DNA of 64,000 bases. It comes from Pseudoroseomonas cervicalis (GTDB lineage Bacteria; Pseudomonadota; Alphaproteobacteria; Acetobacterales; Acetobacteraceae). This document shows, piece by piece, positions 20,297-31,878 of this stretch (position 1 is the first letter of the stretch; each line of letters begins with the position of its first letter). The notes beneath the pieces were generated by a model, which worked only from the letters and a program-made list of their open reading frames with translations, did no database searches and was not told the origin of the DNA. The DNA lies in the NCBI RefSeq assembly GCF_030818485.1, contig NZ_JAUTAJ010000004.1:1777001-1841000 (forward strand), written 5' to 3'. A program made the translations under genes and the position numbers.

Positions 20297-21308
20297 ATGG
20301 ACGGTTTCCTCGCAACGGCTCTGGAACGGCGCAAGACGCTCAAGGCGGCCATTGGCTGCGTGGGTGTCGGCCTGCATTCCGGCCTGCGCGCCAGCCTGAC
20401 CCTGCGTCCCGCCCCCGCCGGCAGCGGCATCACCTTCCGCCGCATCGATCTCGGCCTCGACATCCCCGCCCGCTTCGACCTGGTCTCCGACACGCGGCTC
20501 TGCACCGCCCTGTCGCTGCCGGGCCATCCGCAGGCGCGCATCGGCACCATCGAGCATGTGATGGCGGCGCTGGCCGCCTGCGGCATCGACGACGCGCTGA
20601 TCGAGGTGGACGGGCCGGAAGTGCCGATCATGGACGGCTCGGCCGCGCCCTTCCTGTTCCTGATCGACTGCGCCGGCACCATCACCAGCGCCCTGCCGCG
20701 CCGCACCATCGAGGTGCTGAAGAGCGTGCGGGTCGAGGAAGGCGCCGCCTGGGCCGAGCTGCACCCGACCGCCACGCCGGGCTTCGAGGCGGATCTCGAG
20801 ATCGACTTCCCCTCGCCCGCCATCGGCCATCAGGCGCTGTCGCTGCGGGTCACCGAGGCCTCCTTCCGCGCCGGCCTGGCCAATGCCCGCACCTTCACCC
20901 TGGCCGAGGATGTGGCGCGTGCCCGCGCCGCCGGCCTGGCCAAGGGCGGCAGCCTGGACAATGCCGTGGTGGTGGACGGCCCGCTGGTGCTGAACCCGGC
21001 GCGGGCTGCGCCATCCGGATGAATGCGTGCGCCACAAGCTGCTCGACGTGGTGGGCGACCTGGCCCTGGCCGGCGCGCCGCTCTCGGCCCGCTTCTCCGG
21101 CAGCCGCTCCGGCCATGCGCTGAACAACCGCCTGCTGCGGGCGCTGTTCGCCGATGCCACCGCCTGGCGCTGGCAGGAGGAGGCGCTGCTCTCCCTCGCC
21201 GTCCCGGTGGCCGCCGCCCTGGCGACTCCGGTGCCGGCGACTCCGGCGCCCGCCGCCGCGCAGGCCCCGGCCCCGGCGCAGCGCGCCGCCGAGCCGGTCG
21301 CGGCCTGA
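20297..21308 (+). pseudogene. lpxC: LpxC deacetylase gene, frameshifted as read
   Basis: LpxC is the zinc-dependent UDP-3-O-acyl-GlcNAc deacetylase, the committed step of lipid A synthesis. The first frame carries TLKAAIGCVGVGLHSG and the zinc-ligand motif IEHVMAAL (His87), and runs to GGSLDNAVVVDG. It then hits a stop at 21020-21022. The remainder, [19 protein letters not shown] with the other His/Asp ligands and [10 protein letters not shown], continues in another frame from 21003 to 21308. The total is 3n+1 bases, so one extra base within GCGC at 20999-21002 explains it. As read, the product would lack two zinc ligands. Because lpxC is normally essential, a sequencing error is more likely than true decay. 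Confidence 0.85.
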
Positions 21309-21453
21309 AGGCCGCGCCGCGGTGGCGTTGCAGCCGCAGGGCGAACCGGCCCTGGCCGCGTCCCTTTCGCCGGCTGGCGGCGACGCGGAGCACGGCAAGA
21401 TGACCCGGCCCCCTTGCCGTCCCGCCCATGCCGCATGGTATAGAGCGGGCGCC

Positions 21454-22299
21454 ATGCGCACCCGTCTGAACCGGACTCTCCGCCTTTCCCTGATCCTGGC
21501 CGCCCCGCTGCTGGCGGGCGCCTGCTCGGCCTGGGATGGCAAAGACAGCTCCCTGCGACCCGGGGCCTCCACGGCCGACCAGTCGCCGGAGGCGCTCTAT
21601 GCCGCGGGCATCGATGCCCTGCGCCAGGAGCGCTACCAGCAGGCCGTCGAGATGTTCGACGCCGTGGAGAGCAACCACCCCTACTCCACCTGGGCGACCA
21701 GCGCGAAGCTGATGTCCGCCTATTCGGAGTACATGCGCAACCGCTACACCGAGGCCATCGGGTCGCTGGACCGCTTCATCCAGCTGCACCCGGCGCATCG
21801 CGACATCGCCTATGCCTACTATCTGCGCGCGCTCTGCTACTATGAGCAGATCGTCGATGCCGAGCGCGACCAGCGCGGCACGGAAACCGCGCTGGCCCAG
21901 CTGCAGGATGTGGTGAACCGCTTCCCGGACAGCGCCTATGCGCGCGACGCCCGGCTGAAGATGGATCTGGCGCGCGACCACCTGGCGGGGCGCGAGATGA
22001 TCGTCGGCCGCTTCTACCAGGCGCGCGGCCTCTACACCGCCGCCATCGGCCGCTTCAAGCGGGTGGTCGAGGAGTATCAGACCACCAACCACGTGCCCGA
22101 GGCGCTGCACCGCCTGACCGAGGTCTATCTGGCCCTCGGCCTGACGGAGGAGGCGCGCAAGACCGCCAGCGTGCTGGGCCACAACTATCCGGGCAGCCCC
22201 TGGTACCAGGATTCCTACGCCCTGCTGGTCGATGGCGCCGCCCCCGCCCCGCAGGACCGCCCCGGCTTCCTCAGCCGCGCCTGGAACTCGGTGTTCTGA
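21454..22299 (+). CDS. bamD: Outer membrane assembly lipoprotein BamD
   Basis: BamD (ComL/YfiO) is the essential lipoprotein of the BAM complex that inserts beta-barrel proteins in the outer membrane. The 281-residue protein has a signal peptide ending in a lipobox with lipidated Cys24 (LLAGAC). Tetratricopeptide-like helices follow: LYAAGIDALRQERYQQAVEM, TEAIGSLDRFIQLHP and YYLRALCYYEQI. The conserved GREMIVGRFYQARGLYTAAI segment is typical of BamD. The ATG at 21454 gives the intact signal peptide; longer in-frame readings do not. recN starts 19 bases after the stop. Confidence 0.93.
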   Translation: MRTRLNRTLRLSLILAAPLLAGACSAWDGKDSSLRPGASTADQSPEALYAAGIDALRQERYQQAVEMFDAVESNHPYSTWATSAKLMSAYSEYMRNRYTEAIGSLDRFIQLHPAHRDIAYAYYLRALCYYEQIVDAERDQRGTETALAQLQDVVNRFPDSAYARDARLKMDLARDHLAGREMIVGRFYQARGLYTAAIGRFKRVVEEYQTTNHVPEALHRLTEVYLALGLTEEARKTASVLGHNYPGSPWYQDSYALLVDGAAPAPQDRPGFLSRAWNSVF

Positions 22300-22318
22300 G
22301 CCGGCGCGGTCCGGTCGC

Positions 22319-23989
22319 ATGCTGACCTCGCTGGCCATCCGCGACGTCGTGCTGATCGAGCGGCTGGACCTCGCCCTCGGTGCCGGCCTCACCGTGCTGA
22401 CGGGCGAGACCGGCGCCGGCAAATCCATTCTGCTGGACAGCCTCGGCCTCGCCCTCGGCCAGCGGGCGGAGGCCGGCATGGTGCGGGCCGGCCAGGCCCA
22501 GGCCTCGGTCACCGCCTGTTTCCACCTGCCCCCCGGCCACCCCGCCAACGACCTGCTGGCCGAGCAGGGCATCGAGGTGGAGGATGAGCTGGTGCTGCGC
22601 CGCGTGGTGCAGGCCGATGGCCGCTCCCGCGCCTTCGCCAATGACGAGCCGGTGGGCGTCGCCCTGCTGCGCCGCCTGGGCGCGCTGCTGGTCGAGGTGC
22701 AGGGCCAGCACGACCAGGTGGGGCTGGCCGACCCGGCCAGCCATGCCGGGCTGCTGGACGCCTTTGGCGGGCTGGAGGCGCAGCGCAACCGCGTCGCCGA
22801 CACCTACCGCGCCTGGCGCGCCGCCGAGCGGGCGCTGAAGGACGCGCAGGCCGCCATCGCCCAGGCGCAGCGCGACGAGGAGTGGCTGCGCCACGCCGTC
22901 GACGAGCTCTCTTCCCTCTCCCCCGAGGAGGGCGAGGAGGAGGCGCTGGCCGCCGAGCGCCAGGGCATGCAGCAGGGCGAGCGCCGGGCCGAGGCCGTGG
23001 CCTCGGCGCTGTCCGAGCTGCAGCCGCGCGACCGGCGCGGCGGCACCGCCCCCTCCGCCGCCCTGCGCAACGCCGCCCGCGCGCTGGAGCGGCTGCCGCC
23101 GCCGAATGAGGAGGCCGCGCCGATCCTGGCCGCGCTCGGCCAGGCGCAGGACGCGCTGGCCGAGGCCGAGGGGCTGCTGGAACGCCTGACCGGCGAGCTG
23201 GGCCCCGATCCGCGCCGGCTGGAGCAGGTGGAGGAGCGCCTCTTCGCGCTGCGCGCCGCCGCCCGCAAGCATGCCGTCGCCGTGGTCGAGCTGCCCGGGC
23301 TGCTGCGCGACCTGTCCGACCGCCTGGCCGCGCTGGATGCCGGGGCGGAGCGCGCCGCCGCGCTGGAGGCCGCCGCCGCCACCGCCCGCCAGGCCTACCA
23401 GAAGGAGGCCGAGGGCCTCTCCGCCGCCCGCGCCGGGGCCGCCCGGCGGCTGGAGAAGGCGGTGGCGGCCGAGCTGGTGCCGCTGAAGCTGGACCGCGCC
23501 CGGCTGCATATCGAGATCGCCGCGCGCGAGGAGCGCGCCTGGGCCGCCGATGGCCAGGACCGCGTCACCTTCCTGGTCTCCACCAATCCCGGCCAGAAGC
23601 CGGGGCAACTGGAAAAAATCGCCTCGGGCGGCGAGCTGTCGCGGCTGATGCTGGCGCTGAAGGTGGTGCTCGCCCGCGGCTCGCCGGTGCCGACCCTGGT
23701 CTTTGACGAAGTGGACAGTGGCGTCGGCGGCGCCACCGCCGCCGCGGTCGGCGACCGCCTGGCCCGCGTCGCCGAGCGGCTGCAGGTGCTGGTGGTGACG
23801 CATTCGCCGCAGGTGGCCGCGCGCGGCGCGCAGCATTGGCGCGTCTCCAAGGGGGTGCGGGCGGACCGCGCCGAGACCCGCGTGGAGGCGCTCTCGGCCG
23901 AGGCGCGGCGCGAGGAGATCGCCCGCATGCTGGCCGGCGAGACCATCACCGAGGCGGCCCGCGCCGCCGCCGATTCCCTGCTGCACTGA
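22319..23989 (+). CDS. recN: DNA repair protein RecN
   Basis: RecN is an SMC-like ATPase that acts early in double-strand-break repair. The 556-residue protein begins MLTSLAIRDVVLIERLDLAL with the Walker A loop GETGAGKSILLDS. A central coiled coil (about 155-365) is rich in Ala/Glu/Arg. The C-terminal half has the signature ASGGELSRLMLALK and Walker B LVFDEVDSGVGG, then VLVVTHSPQVAARG. Length is typical. It is downstream of bamD in the same direction and convergent with the TRAP gene. Confidence 0.95.
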   Translation: MLTSLAIRDVVLIERLDLALGAGLTVLTGETGAGKSILLDSLGLALGQRAEAGMVRAGQAQASVTACFHLPPGHPANDLLAEQGIEVEDELVLRRVVQADGRSRAFANDEPVGVALLRRLGALLVEVQGQHDQVGLADPASHAGLLDAFGGLEAQRNRVADTYRAWRAAERALKDAQAAIAQAQRDEEWLRHAVDELSSLSPEEGEEEALAAERQGMQQGERRAEAVASALSELQPRDRRGGTAPSAALRNAARALERLPPPNEEAAPILAALGQAQDALAEAEGLLERLTGELGPDPRRLEQVEERLFALRAAARKHAVAVVELPGLLRDLSDRLAALDAGAERAAALEAAAATARQAYQKEAEGLSAARAGAARRLEKAVAAELVPLKLDRARLHIEIAAREERAWAADGQDRVTFLVSTNPGQKPGQLEKIASGGELSRLMLALKVVLARGSPVPTLVFDEVDSGVGGATAAAVGDRLARVAERLQVLVVTHSPQVAARGAQHWRVSKGVRADRAETRVEALSAEARREEIARMLAGETITEAARAAADSLLH

Positions 23990-24029
23990 GGCGCGGCCGG
24001 GTCGCCCCGGCCGCCCCGCAGCGCCTCAG
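23986..24029. terminator. palindrome spanning the recN and TRAP gene stops
   Basis: Two nested inverted repeats lie between the convergent genes. The outer arms (23986-23993 with 24022-24029) contain both stop codons. The inner 9-bp stem (23993-24001 with 24006-24014) has a four-base loop. There is no clear T-run, so a bidirectional terminator is plausible but not certain. Confidence 0.45.
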
Positions 24030-25117
24030 CGGCGCGCCGAGAGCTGCGCCGCGTAGCTGTCGAAGGTCAGCTCGGAAATGCGGTGCCACAGCCGCATCTC
24101 GTCGCGGCCCTTGCTCCAGCTGGCGTGGATGGTGGCGAAATCCGGGTTGCGGGCGACGATCTCGCGCTCCAGCCCTTCCCAGGTACGGGCGCAGGCATCC
24201 AGCATGTCGCGCGAGAAGGGGCGCAGCTTGGCGCCCTGCGCCACCAGCCGGCGCAGCGCCTCCGGGTGGTGGGTGTCGTAGCGCGCCACCATCCACTTGG
24301 TCGCTTCCGAGCAGGCCGAGCGGATCGCCGCCTGGTAGTGCTTCGGCAGGGCGTTGTACTGGTCGAGATTGCAGAAGAACTGGGTGTTGGCCGCGCCCTC
24401 CCACCAGGCGGGGTAGTAGTAGAAGGGGGCGACGCGGACGAAGCCCAGCTTCTCGTCATCCACCGGGCCGAGCCACTCCACGGCGTCGATCGTGCCGCGC
24501 TCCAGCGCCGGGTAGATGTCGCCGCCGGCCAGCTGCTGCGGCACGCCGCCCAGCCGCTCCAGCACCGTGCCGGCCAGGCCGCCGATGCGCATCTTCAGCC
24601 CCTTGAGGTCCGCCGCCATCGGCACCTCCTTGCGGAACCAGCCGCCCATCTGCGCGCCGGTCGAGCCCAGCGGCAGGCCGAAGACGTTGAACTTGGCGAA
24701 GAAGGCGTTCAGCAGCTCGACCCCGCCGCCCTGGTACAGCCAGGCCTCCTGCTGCCGCGTGTTCAGCCCGAAGGGCAGGCCGGTGGCGATGGCGAAGGCC
24801 TCGTTCTTGCCGGTGTAGAAGAAGCTGGTGGTGTGGGCGCATTCGACATTGCCGCCCTGCACCGCATCCAGCGCCTGCAGCGGCGGCGTGATCTCGCCCG
24901 CGCCGAAGACGCGGATCTGGAACTGGTTGTCGGTCAGCTCGGCGACGATGCGGGCGAAGACCTCGCCGGTGCCGTAGATGGTCTCCAGCGACTTCGGATA
25001 GGAGGAGGTCATCCGCCAGCGCAGCGCGGGGCTGGACTGGGCGATGGCCGGCATGGCCAGGCCGGCGGTGCCGGCGGCGGCGAGGCCGGTCTGGCGGAAC
25101 AGGGCGCGACGCAGCAT
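24026..25117 (-). CDS. TRAP transporter substrate-binding protein (DctP family)
   Basis: The product is a periplasmic solute receptor of the TRAP-T type. The 363-residue protein has an export signal (MLRRALFRQTGLAAAG...AIAQ, possibly Tat-like). DctP-family features follow: LRWRMTSSYPKSLETIYGTGEVFA, GGVPQQLAGGDIYPALERGTID, EWLGPVDDEKLGF and YYYPAWWEGAANTQFF. The resemblance is to the mannitol/chloroaromatic and 2-oxo-acid binding subgroup, but the ligand cannot be read from sequence. Start 25117 is chosen because it puts the signal at the N-terminus; a longer in-frame reading adds a Cys-rich leader. No membrane subunits (DctQ/DctM) lie nearby. Confidence 0.88.
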   Translation of the reverse strand: MLRRALFRQTGLAAAGTAGLAMPAIAQSSPALRWRMTSSYPKSLETIYGTGEVFARIVAELTDNQFQIRVFGAGEITPPLQALDAVQGGNVECAHTTSFFYTGKNEAFAIATGLPFGLNTRQQEAWLYQGGGVELLNAFFAKFNVFGLPLGSTGAQMGGWFRKEVPMAADLKGLKMRIGGLAGTVLERLGGVPQQLAGGDIYPALERGTIDAVEWLGPVDDEKLGFVRVAPFYYYPAWWEGAANTQFFCNLDQYNALPKHYQAAIRSACSEATKWMVARYDTHHPEALRRLVAQGAKLRPFSRDMLDACARTWEGLEREIVARNPDFATIHASWSKGRDEMRLWHRISELTFDSYAAQLSARR

Positions 25118-25304
25118 GAGGCTTTCCTGATTTCTGAATCTTGCGTTGGCGCTGCATGGATCACAACGGAACGCGCCTGAACAGGGGCGCAGGCAACACA
25201 AGATTGCGGCGCAGCCATGCCGGCGCCCGCCCTGCCCTCCGCCGGCCGCCGCCGGCGGGTTTTCGCCCCCGCGACCGCTTCCCCGGCGCCGCGTCGCGCG
25301 TTAG

Positions 25305-28284
<2,980 letters not shown>

Positions 28285-28289
28285 CCGCC

Positions 28290-30074
28290 TCAGCCCTCCA
28301 GCGGCGCGCAGGCGGCGCGCAGCCAGGAGGCGGTCTCCGGCTCCAGCTCCGGGCCGATCTCGGCCAGGACCCGGGCGTGATAGGCATCGATCCAGCCCCG
28401 CTCCGCCGGGGACAGCAGGGAGAGGTCGATCAGCCGCCGCTCATAGGGGGCCAGCGTCAGCGTCTCGAACTCCAGGAATTTCTTCTGCTGGTCGGGCTGG
28501 CTCGGCGCCTCCTGCACGAGGAGGAGATTCTCGATGCGGATGCCATAGGCGCCGGGCAGGTAGTAGCCCGGCTCGTCGGACAGGATCATGCCCGGCTGGA
28601 TGGCGATCGGCTTCGCCGCCCGGCTGATGCTGACCGGCCCCTCATGCACCGAGAGAAAACTGCCGATGCCATGGCCGGTGCCATGGTCATAGTCGAGCCC
28701 GGCCTGCCACAGCGGCGCGCGGGCGATGGCGTCGATATGCGCCCCCGCCACGCCGCGCGGGAAGCGCAGCCGGGCCAGGGCGACATGCCCCTGCAGCACG
28801 CGGGTGTAGCGCTGCCGCAGCGCCGCGGGCGGCGCGCCGGGGCCGGTCCACAGGGTGCGGGTGACATCGGTTGTGCCGTCCAGGAACTGCCCGCCACTGT
28901 CGATCAGATAGCATTCATCGGCGCGGATCGGGCGGTTGGTGGCGTCCGTCGCGCGGTAATGGATGACGGCGCCATTCTCCCCGGCCCCGGAAATGGCCGG
29001 GAAGCTCTCCGCCCGGAACAGCGGCAGGTCGCGGCGGAAGCCGAGCAGCCTGGCGGCGGCGCTCATCTCCGTCTCGGCCCCGCGCGGCGCGGCGCCGGCG
29101 AACCAGGCCAGGAAGCGGGACAGGGCCAGCGCGTCGCGCCGATGCGCGGCGCGGGCGCCCTGCTGCTCCACCGGGTTCTTGCAGGCGCGCGGCAGGCGGC
29201 ACGGATCCTCGCCCGGCTTCACGATGGCACCGGCGGCGCCCAGCGTGGCGCCGAACCAGATCGGCGTGATGTCCGGATCCAGCCGCACCGCCTGCCCGGC
29301 CAGCCCCTGCAGCACCCCGGCCAGCGCGGCGGGCGGATGGGTGGCGACGCTGTTGCCCAGATGCGCGCGCGTCGCCTCCGACAGCTTGGCCGGGTCCATG
29401 AACAGGTCGACCGAGGCATCGTCGCGCAGCAGCGCGAAGCCCAGCGGCAGCGGGGTATGCTCCAGATCGCCGCCGCGCAGGTTGAGCAGCCAGGCCAGCG
29501 AATGCGGGTCGGCCAGCACCGCCGCCGCCTCGCCGGCGGCGCGCAGGGTGGCGGCGGCTTCCTCGCGCTTCCCGGCCGAGTCGCGGCCGGCATACTCGGC
29601 CGGGTGCGGCACGGCCGGGGCGGCGGGCGGCGCCGGGCGGTCGGTCCACACCGCGTCCAGCGGGTTGGCCGCCAGCGGCACCAGGCTGGTGCCGGCGCCC
29701 AGCCGCTCCACCGCCGCCTGCGGGTGCAGCCAGGGGTCGTAGCCGATGCGCAGGCCGGCGGCGTGCTCGGCCAGCCAGTCCTGCGGCGGCTGCTCGACCA
29801 GGTGGCGCAGCTCCCACAGCGCCGGGTCGGTCTGCGCCGCGGCCTGGGTGGTGTAGCGGCCATCGGTGAACAGCGCGGCGCGGTCGGCCAGCACGATGGC
29901 CATGCCGGCGCTGCCGGTGAAGCCGCTGATCCAGGCCAGGCGCTCGCCGCTCGGCGGCACATATTCGCCCAGATACTCGTCGCCGCGCGGGATCAGGAAA
30001 CCATCCACCCCGGCCCGGGCCAGTTCGGCGCGCAAAGCCGCCAGGCGCGCGGCCCGGCTGTCGGTTTGTGTCAC
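28290..30074 (-). CDS. pepP: Xaa-Pro aminopeptidase (M24B family)
   Basis: This metallopeptidase removes an N-terminal residue preceding proline. The 594-residue protein has two creatinase-like N-terminal domains (FTGSAGMAIVLADRAALFTDGRY) and a C-terminal pita-bread domain. Its metal ligands are visible in YLIDSGGQFLDGTTDVTRT (two Asp), GTGHGIGSFLSVHEG (His), SDEPGYY (Glu) and RIENLLLV (Glu). The size is that of the large, three-domain aminopeptidase P subgroup rather than the 440-residue E. coli PepP, so the symbol is provisional. The start is GTG at 30074. It heads an operon with the alpha/beta hydrolase. Confidence 0.9.
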   Translation of the reverse strand: MTQTDSRAARLAALRAELARAGVDGFLIPRGDEYLGEYVPPSGERLAWISGFTGSAGMAIVLADRAALFTDGRYTTQAAAQTDPALWELRHLVEQPPQDWLAEHAAGLRIGYDPWLHPQAAVERLGAGTSLVPLAANPLDAVWTDRPAPPAAPAVPHPAEYAGRDSAGKREEAAATLRAAGEAAAVLADPHSLAWLLNLRGGDLEHTPLPLGFALLRDDASVDLFMDPAKLSEATRAHLGNSVATHPPAALAGVLQGLAGQAVRLDPDITPIWFGATLGAAGAIVKPGEDPCRLPRACKNPVEQQGARAAHRRDALALSRFLAWFAGAAPRGAETEMSAAARLLGFRRDLPLFRAESFPAISGAGENGAVIHYRATDATNRPIRADECYLIDSGGQFLDGTTDVTRTLWTGPGAPPAALRQRYTRVLQGHVALARLRFPRGVAGAHIDAIARAPLWQAGLDYDHGTGHGIGSFLSVHEGPVSISRAAKPIAIQPGMILSDEPGYYLPGAYGIRIENLLLVQEAPSQPDQQKKFLEFETLTLAPYERRLIDLSLLSPAERGWIDAYHARVLAEIGPELEPETASWLRAACAPLEG

Positions 30075-30265
30075 TTCGATCAGCGTCCCGTTAAGAACAT
30101 GTTTCCACAGGTTTCAATGCAAGAAGCGCATAGCTCAGCTGTAAGAGCAACGCTCCTGTTCGCACCCGCACAAGATTACACCTCCGTCACCGCACCAGGG
30201 GCGGGCGGTCGACGGCAGGAGCCAGTCCCGCGGACCACCCCGGCGCGACAATGGAACGCTAGACA

Positions 30266-30604
30266 ATGGACGCCCGCATCACCAAGCCGGAGTTCGACTC
30301 CGCCATCCCCAGCGCTGCCCAGACCCTGGACGCAGCCCGCACCGTCGCCCTGGAAGCGATGCGCGCCCGGGATGAGGCGATCGGCCAGTGGATCCGCAAG
30401 GCCGTCACCTCCGCCTTCCGCGCCATCATCGACTACCCGCGCCGCCGCCGGGTCTATGACGAGCTGGCCATGCTGACCGACCGCGAGCTGGCCGATATCG
30501 GCCTGTCCCGCACCGACATCCCCCGCGTCTTCGAGGGTGATTTCGAGCAGAAGGCCCGCCAGGCCGCCAACGCCCCCGCCCAGGGCCGTCCCCAGGCGGC
30601 CTGA
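30266..30604 (+). CDS. DUF1127 domain small protein
   Basis: The 112-residue protein has an N-terminal helical region and a central DUF1127 (YjiS-like) segment, IDYPRRRRVYDELAMLTDRELADIGLSRTDIPRVFEG (residues about 55-91). The Arg-rich stretch followed by L-x-x-L-x-D-R-E-L-x-D-I-G-L is the family hallmark. In Rhodobacter a DUF1127 protein (CcaF1) is an RNA-binding protein co-expressed with stress sRNAs; whether that applies here is inference. It is a single gene, closed by a strong terminator 175 bases downstream. Between gene and terminator lies a C-loop hairpin described separately. Confidence 0.85.
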   Translation: MDARITKPEFDSAIPSAAQTLDAARTVALEAMRARDEAIGQWIRKAVTSAFRAIIDYPRRRRVYDELAMLTDRELADIGLSRTDIPRVFEGDFEQKARQAANAPAQGRPQAA

Positions 30605-30729
30605 GCACCAGGGCGCGACCGGCCCGGATACGGCCGAGGCTGCGGCAGACAGGCCGCACCTCGGAAAAAAACGCATCCGGCCGGAAACCCCTCGCGCGCG
30701 CGCGTGTTTTGACCAGCAGAGAGACTACA

Positions 30730-30770
30730 CCGGACCGGCGCTTCCTCCCCCCCCCCCGGCGCCGATCCGG
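30730..30770 (+). ncRNA. candidate cuckoo/CcsR-like sRNA hairpin
   Basis: A 12-bp stem (30730-30741 with 30759-30770, one C-A mismatch) presents a 17-base pyrimidine loop, TTCCTC followed by ten further C residues and a G. It is followed nine bases later by an intrinsic terminator and lies in the 3' UTR of the DUF1127 gene. In Rhodobacter and Rhizobiales, 'cuckoo' RNAs with anti-Shine-Dalgarno CCUCC loops sit downstream of DUF1127 genes. The same layout is seen here. The processing and ends of the RNA are unknown. Confidence 0.45.
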
Positions 30771-30778
30771 ACTTTGAG

Positions 30779-30812
30779 AAACCCCGCATCTCCCCCGGAT
30801 GCGGGGTTTTTC
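30779..30812 (+). terminator. intrinsic terminator of the DUF1127 unit
   Basis: A 12-bp A/T-flanked GC stem (30779-30790 with 30798-30809) and a seven-base C-rich loop are followed by a T-rich tail (30807-30814). It is a textbook rho-independent terminator for the DUF1127 transcript. Confidence 0.92.
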
Positions 30813-30814
30813 TT

Positions 30815-30963
30815 TCGGCTGCCGGTCAGGGCCGGGACGGGAGGCGCTGCACGGCCACGGGACGCTTCGGCCCGGGGTTGCGGGCCGCCCGGTGCCGTGC
30901 CGGAGAGACAGGCGCAACCCGCACACAGTGCCGGGCCGCGCCAACCCCATGCCGAGGCCCGCT
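30815..30963. other. intergenic stretch with no recognised feature
   Basis: These 149 bases lie between the DUF1127 terminator and the convergent prmA end. Together with the 3' UTR before the terminator they make a 359-base gene-free stretch. I see no convincing reading frame, repeat or RNA here. Confidence 0.5.
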
Positions 30964-31878
30964 TTACCGGGAGACGGCGGCAGCCCGAAAAAAAGGTTTG
31001 CGGAGGACGAGGGCGGACCAGTGGCCCTGGTCGATGCGGCGTTCCAGCACCATGCCGGCGCGGCGATGCGCCGCCAGCACCATGCGCACCTGGGTGCCCA
31101 GCAACCCGGCCAGGATGGCGGTGCCGCCCGGCGCCAGATGGTCCGACAGCGCCTTGGACATGGCGCAGAGCGGCCGCGCCAGGATGTTGGCGAAGACCAG
31201 GTCATAGGTGCCGGCGCGCACGCTGCGGTGCTTCCAGCCATCCGCCAGCTTCGCCCGGAACTGGTTGCGCAGCCCGTTCATGTTGGCGTTGTCCTGCGCC
31301 ACGCGCACCGACCAGGGCTCGATATCGGTGGCCAGCACCTTGCGGTGCAGCCGCTTCGCCGCCGCCATGGCCAGGATGCCCGAGCCGGTGCCGAGGTCGA
31401 GGATGCGCTTCGGCCGGCGATGCGCCATGCCCTCGAAGCCGATCAGGCAGCCGCGGGTCGAACCATGCTCGCCCGAGCCGAAGGCCAGCCCCGCATCCAG
31501 CCGCAGCACGATCTTGCCATAGGTGGTCGGGTTCGGCAGGTGGGTCGGGCGGATCAGCACGCTGGCGCCGATCTCCTGCTCGGGGAAGGCCTGCACGGTG
31601 CGGGCCAGCCAGCCATCGGCCTCGACCGGCGCGCGCTTCAGCTCCGGCGGCTCGATGCCCGACAGGGCGGCGGCCAGGATCAGCGCCGGCAGCAGCTCCT
31701 CATCCCCGGCGCCGATCTCGCGCACCGCCTCCAGCCCCCAGGTGTCGGTCGGGTCGTCCTTGAAATAGCCGACGGTGGGGCAGACGATCTGCATCGCCGC
31801 CTCGAAGGCGGGCACGGCATGCTCGGGCAGGCCATCGATCGTCAGGGTCTCGAGCAACTGGGGATGGCGGCGGTTCAT
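30964..31878 (-). CDS. prmA: Ribosomal protein L11 methyltransferase
   Basis: PrmA trimethylates ribosomal protein L11. The 304-residue protein has an N-terminal substrate-recognition domain and a SAM-binding domain. The latter shows the segment AFGSGEHGSTRGCLIGFEGM, motif I ILDLGTGSGILAMAAAKRL, motif II VLATDIEPWSVRVAQDNA, and YDLVFANILARPLCAMS, which is typical of PrmA. Start 31878 is chosen because it overlaps the helicase gene's stop (TGATG) and gives the normal length. A longer in-frame reading lies inside the helicase gene. It is the last gene of a three-gene minus-strand operon. Confidence 0.93.
   Translation of the reverse strand: MNRRHPQLLETLTIDGLPEHAVPAFEAAMQIVCPTVGYFKDDPTDTWGLEAVREIGAGDEELLPALILAAALSGIEPPELKRAPVEADGWLARTVQAFPEQEIGASVLIRPTHLPNPTTYGKIVLRLDAGLAFGSGEHGSTRGCLIGFEGMAHRRPKRILDLGTGSGILAMAAAKRLHRKVLATDIEPWSVRVAQDNANMNGLRNQFRAKLADGWKHRSVRAGTYDLVFANILARPLCAMSKALSDHLAPGGTAILAGLLGTQVRMVLAAHRRAGMVLERRIDQGHWSALVLRKPFFRAAAVSR

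Noticed and set aside
30129..30175. tRNA-like D-arm (TAGCTCAGCTGTAAGAGC) upstream of the DUF1127 gene
   Set aside because: No matching acceptor, anticodon or T-arm follows; it cannot fold as a tRNA.
28377..30476. Long plus-strand open frame opposite pepP
   Set aside because: It is Arg/Gln/Gly-rich, has no recognisable motif and lies antisense to a clear peptidase gene.
30815..30963. Possible small gene after the DUF1127 terminator
   Set aside because: No open frame has a ribosome site or family-like composition.
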